Shown piece by piece: positions 51,718 to 62,720 of a stretch of DNA of 64,000 bases. Each line of letters starts with the position of its first letter. Positions within the stretch are counted from its first letter, which is position 1. The notes below the pieces were generated by a model that had not been told where the DNA came from, did not search any database, and saw only the letters and a list, made by a program, of their open reading frames with translations. This stretch comes from Calliopsis andreniformis (Eukaryota; Arthropoda; Insecta; Hymenoptera; Andrenidae), in the NCBI RefSeq assembly GCF_051401765.1, contig NW_027480468.1, positions 1,984,001 through 2,048,000 on the forward strand. The letters are read 5' to 3'. A program made the position numbers and the translations under genes.

Positions 51718-54700
51718 CATTCTTCAATCCTCAATACCCAATCCTCAATCTTCAATCCTCAATCCTCAATCCTCAATTCTCAATCCTCAATCCTCAATCC
51801 TCAGACCTCAGACATCAATACTCAACCCTCAGCCCTCGTCCTCAATCCTCAACCCTCAATCCTCACTTCTCAATCTTCAATCCTCAATACTCAATCTTCA
51901 ATCCTCAATCCTCAATTCTCAATCCTCAATACTCAATCCTTAATCGTCAATCCTCAATCCCCAATCCACAATCTTCAATACTCAATCCTCAATCCTCAAT
52001 CCACAATCCTCAACCTTCAATCCTCAATACTCAATCTTCAATCCTCAATCCTCAATCCTCAATCCTCAATCCTGAATCCTGAATCCTCTATCCTCAATCC
52101 TCAGTCCTCAAACCTCAATCCTGGATCCTCAACCCTGAATCCTCAATCTTCAGACCTCAGTCCTCAACAATCAGTTGTCAATTCTCAATTCTCAATAGAA
52201 TATCATCAATTCACAGTTTTCAATACTCAATACTCAATCTGCAATCATTAAATCTCCATCCACAAACACCAATTCTCATCACTCAACCCTCAACACTCAG
52301 TCCCCACCCCTCAATCTTCAATCCTCAATCCTCAATCCACAATCCTCAATCATCAATCCTCAAGCCTCTATCTTCAAACCTCAATACTCAATCATCAATC
52401 CTCAATCCTCAGTCCTCAATCCTCAAACCTCAATCCTCAACCCTCAGCCCTCATTGTCAATCCTCGATCCTCAATCCTCAATCCTCAATCTTCAATCCTC
52501 AATACTCAATCTTCAATCCTCAATCCTCAATCCTCAATACTCAATCCTCAATCCTCAATCCTCAATCCTCAATGTCCAATCCTCAATACCCAATCTTCAA
52601 TCTTCAATCCTCGATCCTCAATCCTCAATCCCCAATCCTCAATCCTCAATCCACAGTCCTCAAACCACAGTCCTGAATCTTCAATCCTGAATCCTCAATC
52701 TTCAGCCCTCAGTCCTCAACAATCAGTTGTCAATCCTCAATCCTCACTAGAATATCCTCAGTTCAGAGTTTTCCATACGCAATACTCAATCTGCAATCTT
52801 CATATCTCTGTCCACAAACATCAATTCCCATCACTCAACCATCAACTCTCAGTCCCCAATACACAATCTTCAATCGCCAATCCTCAATCCTCAATCCTCA
52901 ATCCTCAATCCTCAATCCTCAATCCTCAATCCTCAACCTTCAACACTCAATACTCAATCTTCAATCCTCAAACCTGAATCCTCAATCCTCAATTTTCAAT
53001 CCTCAATCCTCAAACCTCAATCCTGGATCCTCAATCCTGAATCCTCAATCTTCAATCCTAAATAATCGATCTTCAATCCTCAATCCTCAATCCTCAATCC
53101 TCAATCCTCATTCTTCAATCCTCAATACCCAATCCTCAATCTTCAATCCTCAATCCTCAATCCTCAATTCTCAATCCTCATTCCTCAATCCTCAGACCTC
53201 AATCCTCAATCTTCAATCATCAATACTCAATCATCAATCCTCAATTCTCAATCCTCAATCCTCAATCCTCAATCCTCAATCCTCAATACTCAATACTCAA
53301 TACTCAATCTTCAATACCCAATCATCAATCCTCAATCCTCAATCCTCATTCTTCAATCCTCAATACCCAATCCTCAACCTTCAATACTCAATCCTTAATC
53401 GTCAATCCTCAATCCCCAATCCTCAGTCTTCAATACTCAATCCTCAATCCTCAATCCACAATCCTCAATCTTCAATCCTCAATACTCAACCTTCAATCCT
53501 CAATCCACAATCCTCAATCCTCAATCCTCAATCCTCAGTCCTCAATCCTCAATCTTCAATCCTAAATAATCGATCTTCAATCCTCAATCCTCAATCCTCA
53601 ATCCTCAATCCTCATTCTTCAATCCTCAATACCCAATCCTCAATCTTCAATCCTCAATCCTCAATCCTCAATTCTCAATCCTCATTCCTCAATCCTCAGA
53701 CCTCAGACATCAATACTCATCGCTCAGTCCTCGTCCTCAATCCACAACTCTCAATCCTCAATCATCAATCTTCAATCATCAATATTCAATCATCAGTCCT
53801 CAATCCTCAATCCTCAATCCTCAATGTTCAATCCGCAATACCCAATCCTCAATCTTCAATCCTCAATCCTCAATCCTCAATCCTCAATCCTCAATCCTCA
53901 ATCCTCTATCCTCAATCCTCAGTCCTCTATCCTCAATCCTCAGTCCTCAAACCTCAATCCTGGATCCTCAATCCTGAATCCTCAATCTTCAGACCTCAGT
54001 CCTCAACAATCAGTTGTCAATTCTCAATTCTCAATAGAATATCATCAATTCACAGTTTTCAATACTCAATACTCAATCTGCAATCTTTAAATCTCTATCC
54101 ACAAACACCAATTCTCATCACTCAACCCTCAACACTCAGTCCCCAGTCCTCAATCTTCAATCCTCAATCCTCAATCCTCAATCCTCAATCCTCAATCTTC
54201 AATCCTCAATCCTCAATCTTCAATCCTCAATACTCAATCATCAATCCTCAATCCTCAGTCCTCAATCCTCAAACCTCAATCCTCAACCCTCAGCCCTCAT
54301 TGTTAATCCTCGATCCTCAATCCTCAATCCTCAATCCTCAATCTTCAATCCTCAATACTCAATCTTCAATCCTCAATCCTCAATCCTCAATACTCAATCC
54401 TCAATCCTCAATCCTCAGTCATCAATACTCAATCTTCAGTACTCAATCCTCAATCCTCAATCCTCAATCCTCAATCCTCAACCCCCAATCCTCATTCCTC
54501 AAACCTCAACCCTCAGCCCTCAGTCCTCATCCTCAGATCTCAATTCTCAATCCTCAGGCCTCAATCCTCAATCCTCAATCCTCATTCTTCAATCCTCAAT
54601 ACCCAATCCTCAGTCTTCAATCCTCAATCCTCAATCCTCAATCCTCAACCCTCAATCTTCACTCCTCAATACTCAATCTTAAACCTTCAATCCTCAGTCC

Positions 54701-55276
54701 TCGAACCACAATTCTGAATCCTCAATCCTGAATCCTCAATCTTCAGCCCTCAGTCCTCAACAATCAGTTGTCAATCCTCAATCCCCAATAGAATATCCTC
54801 AATTCACAGTTTTCAATACTCAATACCCAATGTGCAATCTTCAAATCTCTATCCACAAACATCAATACTCATCACTCAACCCTCAACTCTCGGTCCTCAA
54901 TGTTCAATCCTCAATCCTCAATTCTCAATCTTCAATCCTCAATTCTCAATCCTCAATCCTCAATCCTCAATCCTCAATCATCAATCTTCAATTTTCAATA
55001 CTCAATCCTCAATCCTCAATCCTCAATCCTCAATCCTCAATCCTCAATCCTCAATCATCAATCCTCAATCTTTTAATCCTCAATGCTCAACATTTAATCC
55101 TCGATCCTCAATCCTCAATCTTCAATCCTCAATCCTCAATCCTCAATCCTCAACCTTGAATCCTCATTACTCAATCTTCAATCCTCAATCCTCAATCCTC
55201 AATACTCAATCCTCAATCCTCAATCCTCAGTCATCAATACTCAATCTTCAGTACTCAATCCTCAATCCTCAATCCT
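51718..55276 (+). repeat. 3559-bp tandem unit, copy 1
   Basis: It starts at CATTCTTCAATCC (51718, matching 55277) and holds anchors near 52169, 52719, 54007 and 54760. The period is exact (52454/56013, 53824/57383, 54832/58391). Differences noticed against copy 2 are 53031 T/56590 C, 53582-53583 CC/57141-57142 GA and 54304 T/57863 C. Confidence 0.92.
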
Positions 55277-58200
55277 CATTCTTCAATCCTCAATACCCAA
55301 TCCTCAATCTTCAATCCTCAATCCTCAATCCTCAATTCTCAATCCTCAATCCTCAATCCTCAGACCTCAGACATCAATACTCAACCCTCAGCCCTCGTCC
55401 TCAATCCTCAACCCTCAATCCTCACTTCTCAATCTTCAATCCTCAATACTCAATCTTCAATCCTCAATCCTCAATTCTCAATCCTCAATACTCAATCCTT
55501 AATCGTCAATCCTCAATCCCCAATCCACAATCTTCAATACTCAATCCTCAATCCTCAATCCACAATCCTCAACCTTCAATCCTCAATACTCAATCTTCAA
55601 TCCTCAATCCTCAATCCTCAATCCTCAATCCTCAATCCTGAATCCTCTATCCTCAATCCTCAGTCCTCAAACCTCAATCCTGGATCCTCAACCCTGAATC
55701 CTCAATCTTCAGACCTCAGTCCTCAACAATCAGTTGTCAATTCTCAATTCTCAATAGAATATCATCAATTCACAGTTTTCAATACTCAATACTCAATCTG
55801 CAATCATTAAATCTCCATCCACAAACACCAATTCTCATCACTCAACCCTCAACACTCAGTCCCCACCCCTCAATCTTCAATCCTCAATCCTCAATCCACA
55901 ATCCTCAATCATCAATCCTCAAGCCTCTATCTTCAAACCTCAATACTCAATCATCAATCCTCAATCCTCAGTCCTCAATCCTCAAACCTCAATCCTCAAC
56001 CCTCAGCCCTCATTGTCAATCCTCGATCCTCAATCCTCAATCCTCAATCTTCAATCCTCAATACTCAATCTTCAATCCTCAATCCTCAATCCTCAATACT
56101 CAATCCTCAATCCTCAATCCTCAATCCTCAATGTCCAATCCTCAATACCCAATCTTCAATCTTCAATCCTCGATCCTCAATCCTCAATCCCCAATCCTCA
56201 ATCCTCAATCCACAGTCCTCAAACCACAGTCCTGAATCTTCAATCCTGAATCCTCAATCTTCAGCCCTCAGTCCTCAACAATCAGTTGTCAATCCTCAAT
56301 CCTCACTAGAATATCCTCAGTTCAGAGTTTTCCATACGCAATACTCAATCTGCAATCTTCATATCTCTGTCCACAAACATCAATTCCCATCACTCAACCA
56401 TCAACTCTCAGTCCCCAATACACAATCTTCAATCGCCAATCCTCAATCCTCAATCCTCAATCCTCAATCCTCAATCCTCAATCCTCAATCCTCAACCTTC
56501 AACACTCAATACTCAATCTTCAATCCTCAAACCTGAATCCTCAATCCTCAATTTTCAATCCTCAATCCTCAAACCTCAATCCTGGATCCCCAATCCTGAA
56601 TCCTCAATCTTCAATCCTAAATAATCGATCTTCAATCCTCAATCCTCAATCCTCAATCCTCAATCCTCATTCTTCAATCCTCAATACCCAATCCTCAATC
56701 TTCAATCCTCAATCCTCAATCCTCAATTCTCAATCCTCATTCCTCAATCCTCAGACCTCAATCCTCAATCTTCAATCATCAATACTCAATCATCAATCCT
56801 CAATTCTCAATCCTCAATCCTCAATCCTCAATCCTCAATCCTCAATACTCAATACTCAATACTCAATCTTCAATACCCAATCATCAATCCTCAATCCTCA
56901 ATCCTCATTCTTCAATCCTCAATACCCAATCCTCAATCTTCAATACTCAATCCTTAATCGTCAATCCTCAATCCCCAATCCTCAGTCTTCAATACTCAAT
57001 CCTCAATCCTCAATCCACAATCCTCAATCTTCAATCCTCAATACTCAACCTTCAATCCTCAATCCACAATCCTCAATCCTCAATCCTCAATCCTCAGTCC
57101 TCAATCCTCAATCTTCAATCCTAAATAATCGATCTTCAATGATCAATCCTCAATCCTCAATCCTCAATCCTCATTCTTCAATCCTCAATACCCAATCCTC
57201 AATCTTCAATCCTCAATCCTCAATCCTCAATTCTCAATCCTCATTCCTCAATCCTCAGACCTCAGACATCAATACTCATCGCTCAGTCCTCGTCCTCAAT
57301 CCACAACTCTCAATCCTCAATCATCAATCTTCAATCATCAATATTCAATCATCAGTCCTCAATCCTCAATCCTCAATCCTCAATGTTCAATCCGCAATAC
57401 CCAATCCTCAATCTTCAATCCTCAATCCTCAATCCTCAATCCTCAATCCTCAATCCTCAATCCTCTATCCTCAATCCTCAGTCCTCTATCCTCAATCCTC
57501 AGTCCTCAAACCTCAATCCTGGATCCTCAATCCTGAATCCTCAATCTTCAGACCTCAGTCCTCAACAATCAGTTGTCAATTCTCAATTCTCAATAGAATA
57601 TCATCAATTCACAGTTTTCAATACTCAATACTCAATCTGCAATCTTTAAATCTCTATCCACAAACACCAATTCTCATCACTCAACCCTCAACACTCAGTC
57701 CCCAGTCCTCAATCTTCAATCCTCAATCCTCAATCCTCAATCCTCAATCCTCAATCTTCAATCCTCAATCCTCAATCTTCAATCCTCAATACTCAATCAT
57801 CAATCCTCAATCCTCAGTCCTCAATCCTCAAACCTCAATCCTCAACCCTCAGCCCTCATTGTCAATCCTCGATCCTCAATCCTCAATCCTCAATCCTCAA
57901 TCTTCAATCCTCAATACTCAATCTTCAATCCTCAATCCTCAATCCTCAATACTCAATCCTCAATCCTCAATCCTCAGTCATCAATACTCAATCTTCAGTA
58001 CTCAATCCTCAATCCTCAATCCTCAATCCTCAATCCTCAACCCCCAATCCTCATTCCTCAAACCTCAACCCTCAGCCCTCAGTCCTCATCCTCAGATCTC
58101 AATTCTCAATCCTCAGGCCTCAATCCTCAATCCTCAATCCTCATTCTTCAATCCTCAATACCCAATCCTCAGTCTTCAATCCTCAATCCTCAATCCTCAA

Positions 58201-58835
58201 TCCTCAACCCTCAATCTTCACTCCTCAATACTCAATCTTAAACCTTCAATCCTCAGTCCTCGAACCACAATTCTGAATCCTCAATCCTGAATCCTCAATC
58301 TTCAGCCCTCAGTCCTCAACAATCAGTTGTCAATCCTCAATCCCCAATAGAATATCCTCAATTCACAGTTTTCAATACTCAATACCCAATGTGCAATCTT
58401 CAAATCTCTATCCACAAACATCAATACTCATCACTCAACCCTCAACTCTCGGTCCTCAATGTTCAATCCTCAATCCTCAATTCTCAATCTTCAATCCTCA
58501 ATTCTCAATCCTCAATCCTCAATCCTCAATCCTCAATCATCAATCTTCAATTTTCAATACTCAATCCTCAATCCTCAATCCTCAATCCTCAATCCTCAAT
58601 CCTCAATCCTCAATCATCAATCCTCAATCTTTTAATCCTCAATGCTCAACATTTAATCCTCGATCCTCAATCCTCAATCTTCAATCCTCAATCCTCAATC
58701 CTCAATCCTCAACCTTGAATCCTCATTACTCAATCTTCAATCCTCAATCCTCAATCCTCAATACTCAATCCTCAATCCTCAATCCTCAGTCATCAATACT
58801 CAATCTTCAGTACTCAATCCTCAATCCTCAATCCT
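55277..58835 (+). repeat. 3559-bp tandem unit, copy 2
   Basis: This is the second copy, with anchors near 55728, 56279, 57567 and 58319. Its + frame at 57139-58290 stays open for 383 codons, longer than the matching part of copy 1, partly because 57863 is C rather than T. This shows how single changes lengthen meaningless frames here. Confidence 0.92.
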
Positions 58836-60050
58836 CAATCCTCAATCGTCAGACCTCAAACGTCAATATTCAACCCTCAGTCCTGGTCCCCAATCCACAA
58901 CCCTCAATCCTCAATCCTCAATCTTCAATCATCAATATTCAATCCTCAGTCCTCAATCCACAATCCTCAATCCTCAATCCCCAATGTTCAATCCTCAATA
59001 CCCAATCCTCAATCTTCAATCCTCAACCCTCAATCCTCAATCCTCAATCCTCAATCCTCGATCCACAATCCTCAATCCCCTGTCCTCAAACCACAATCCT
59101 GAATCCTCAATACTGAATCCTCAATCCTGAATCCTCAATCCTCAATCCTCAATCCTCAATATTCAATGCTCAATACCCAATCCTCAATCTTCAATCCTCA
59201 ATCCTCAATCCTCAATCCTCAATCCTCAATCCTCAATCCTCTGTCCTCAAACCACAATCATGAATCCTCAATCCTGAGTCCTCAACCTTCAGCCCTCAGT
59301 CCTCAACAATCAGTTGTCAATCCTCAATCCTCAATAGAATATCCTCAGTTCAGAGCTTTCCATACGCAATACTCAATCTGCAATCTTCAAATCTCTATCC
59401 ACAAACATCAATTCTCATCACTCAGCCCTCAGCACTCAGTCCCCAATTCTCAATCATCAATCCTCAATCCTCAATCCTCAACCCTCAATCCACAATCTTC
59501 AATCCTCAATCCTCAATCCTCAATCCTCAATTCTCAATCCTCAATCCTCAGTCCTCAAACCTCAATTCTGAATCCTCAATCCTGAATCCACAATCTTCAG
59601 CCCTCAGTCCTCAACTATCAGTTGTCAATACTCAATCCTCAATAGAATATCCTCAATTCACAGGTTTCAATACTCAATACTCAATCTGCAATCTTCAAAT
59701 CTCTATCCACAAACATCAATCCTCACCACTCAACCCTCAACACTCAGTCCCCAATCCTCAATCTTCAATTCTCAATCCTCAATCCTCAATCTTCAATCCT
59801 CAATCCCCAGTACTCAATCTTCTATCCTCAATGCTCCATCCTCAATCCTCTATCCTCAGTCCTCAGTCCTCAACCCTCAATCCTCAAACCTCAATCCTCA
59901 ACCGTCAGTCCTCGTCCTCAACCCTCGACCCTCAATACTCAATCCTCAATCTTCAATCATCAATACTCAATCTTCAATCCTCAATACTCAATCCTCAATC
60001 ATCAGTCCTCAATCTTCAATATTCAATCCTCCATCCTCAATCCTCAGTCC
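58836..60050 (+). repeat. Diverged module, third locus
   Basis: After a private CAATCGTCAGACC near 58845 it follows 49720-50660 through CCTGGTCCCC near 58884, ATATTCAATGC near 59159 and anchors near 59307 and 59616. It then follows the GCTCCATCC block (59832) like 39388. It leaves that family near 60030 with CAATATTCAATCC. Confidence 0.8.
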
Positions 60051-60240
60051 TCAATACTCAACCATCAATCCTCAATTCTCAATACTCGATAGAATATCCT
60101 GAATACTCAGGATTCAATACTCAAACCTCAAACCTCAAACCTCATTCCTCATCCTCAATCCTCAATACTCAATCCTCAATCCTCAACCCTCAAACCTCAA
60201 CACTCAATCTTCAATCCTCAATCCTCAATCCTCAATCCTC
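60051..60240 (+). repeat. Singular segment with lone type B-like anchor
   Basis: It contains CTCGATAGAATATCCTGAAT, CAGGATTC and a triple CAAACCT near 60127-60145, then CCTCATCCTC. I saw this combination nowhere else in the window. It keeps the 7-bp habit, so it is a diverged piece of the same satellite rather than an insertion. Confidence 0.7.
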
Positions 60241-61870
60241 AACACTCTATCTTCAATACTAAATAATCAATCTCCAATACTAGATCCTCAATCCCCAATG
60301 CTCAATCCTCAATACCCAATCTTGAATCCTCAATCCTCAATTCTCAATCCTCAATCTTCAATCCTCAATCCCCAATCCTCAATCCTCAATCCTCATTCTT
60401 CAATCCTCAATACCCAATCCTCAATCTTCAATCCTCAATCCTCAATTCTCAATCTTCGATCCTCAATACTGAATCTTCAATCCTCAATCCTCAATCCTCA
60501 ATCCTCAATCCTCAATCCTCAATCCTGAATATTCAATCCTCAGTCCCCAATCCTCAATCCTCAATCCTCAATCCTCAATCCTCAATCCTCAATCCGCAAT
60601 TCTGAATTCTCAACCCCAAATCCTCAATCTTCAGCCCTCAGTCCTCAACAATCAGTTGTCAATTCTCAATCCTCAATAGAATATCATCAATTCACAGTTT
60701 TCAATACTCAATGCTCAATCTGCAATCTTCAAATATCTACCCACAAACATCAATTCTCATCACACAACCCTCAACACCCAGTCCCCAATCCTCAATCTTC
60801 AATCCTCAATCCTCAATCCTCAATCATCAATCCTCAATCTTCAATCATCAATACTCAATCATCAATCCTCAATTCTCAATCCTCAATCCTCAATCCTCAA
60901 TACTCAATACTCAATACTCAATACTCAATCTTCAATACCCAATCATCAATCCTCAATCCTCAATCCTCATTCTTCAATCCTCAATACCCAATTCTCAATC
61001 TTCAATACTCAATCCTTAATCTTCAATCCTCAATCCCCAATCCTCAATCTTCAATAATCAATCCTCAATCCTCAATCCACAATCCTCAATCTTCAATCCT
61101 CAATACTCAACCTTCAATCCTCAATCCACAATCCTCAATCCTCAATCCTCAATCCTCAGTCCTCAATCCTCAATGTTCAATCCTAAACACTCGATCTTCA
61201 ATCCTCAATCCTCAATCCTCAATCCTCAATCCTCATTCTTCAATCCTCAATACCCAATCCTCAATCTTCAATCCTCAATCCTCAATCCTCAATTCTCAAT
61301 CCTCAATCCTCAATCCTCAGACCTCAGACGTCAATACTCATCGCTCAGTCCTCGTCCTCAATCCACAACTCTCAATCCTCAATCATCAATCTTCGATCAT
61401 CAATATTCAATCTTCAGTCCTCAATCCTCAATCCTCAATCCTCAATGTTCAATCCGCAATACCCAATCCTCAATCTTCAATCCTCAATCCTCAATCCTCA
61501 ATCCTCAATCCTCAATCCTCAATCCTCTATCCTCAATCCTCAGTCCTCAAACCTCAATCCAGGATCCTCAACCCTGAATCCTCAATCTTCAGACCTCAGT
61601 CCTCAACAATCAGTTGTCAATTCTCAATTCTCAATAGAATATCATCAATTCACAGCTTTCAATACTCAATACTCAATCTGCAATCTTTAAATCTCTATCC
61701 ACAAACACCAATTCTCATCACTCAACCCTCAACACTCAGTCCCCAGTCCTGAATCTTCAATCCTCAATCCTCAATCCAGAATCCTCAATCATCAATCCTC
61801 AATCCTCTATCTTCAATCCTCAATACTCTATCATCAATCCTCAATCCTCAGTCCTCAATCCTCAAACCTC
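60241..61870 (+). repeat. Bridging and left-block module, right-hand copy
   Basis: It begins with TAAATAATCAATC near 60261 and ATATTCAATCC near 60529, then an anchor near 60648 and the left-block pattern (TAAACACTCGATC near 61184, where the others have TAAATAATCGATC). A second anchor lies near 61608 with CACAGCTTTC. Private changes such as TCCAGGATCC near 61558 and TCCAGAATCC near 61775 mark it as an older copy. Confidence 0.77.
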
Positions 61871-62720
61871 AATCCTCTACCCTCAGCCCTCATCTTCAAT
61901 CCTCATCCCTCAATCCTCAATTCTCAATCTTGAATCCTCAATACTCAATCTTCAATCCTCAATTCTCAATTCTCAATCCTCAAAACTCAATCCTTAATCT
62001 TCAATACTCAATCCCCAATCCACAATCTTCAATACTCAATCCTCAATCCTCAATCCACAATCCTCAACCTTCAATCCTCAATACTCAATCTTCAATCCTC
62101 AATCCTCAATCCTCAATCCTCAATCCTCAATCCTCAGTCCTCAATCCTCAATCTTCAATCCTAAATACTCGATCTTCAATCCTCAACCCTCAATCCTTAA
62201 TCCTCAATCCTCATTCTTCAATCCTCAATACCCAATCCTCAATCTTCAATCCTCAATCCTCAATCCTCAATCCTCAATTCTCAATCCTCAATCCTCAATC
62301 CTTAGACCTCAGACATCAATACTCAACCCTCAGCCCTCGACCTCAATCCTCAACCCTCAATCCTCACTTCTCAATCTTCAATCCTCAATACTCAATCTTC
62401 AATCCTCAATCCTCAATTCTCAATCCTCAATACTCAATCCTTAATCGTCAATCCTCAATCCCCAATCCACAATCTTCAATACTCAATCCTCAATCCTCAA
62501 TCCACAATCCTCAAACTTCAATCCTCAATACTCAATCTTCAATCCTCAATCCTCAATCCTCAATCCTCAATCCTCAATCCTCAGTCCTCAATCCTCAATC
62601 ATCAATCCTAAATACTCGATCTTCAATCCTCAACCCTCAATCCTCAATCCTCAATCCTCATTCTACAATCCTCAATACCCAATCCTCAATCTTCAATCCT
62701 CAATCCTCAATCCTCAATTC
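61871..62720 (+). repeat. Block epsilon, chimeric copy, left part
   Basis: It follows 41714-42563 at offset 20,157, including CAAAACTCAATCCTTAATC near 61980 and TTCTACAATCC near 62661, both absent from the copies at 43394 and 50661. Private changes are CCTCTACCC near 61873, TCCTTAGACC near 62299 and CCTCGACC near 62335. Confidence 0.84.
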
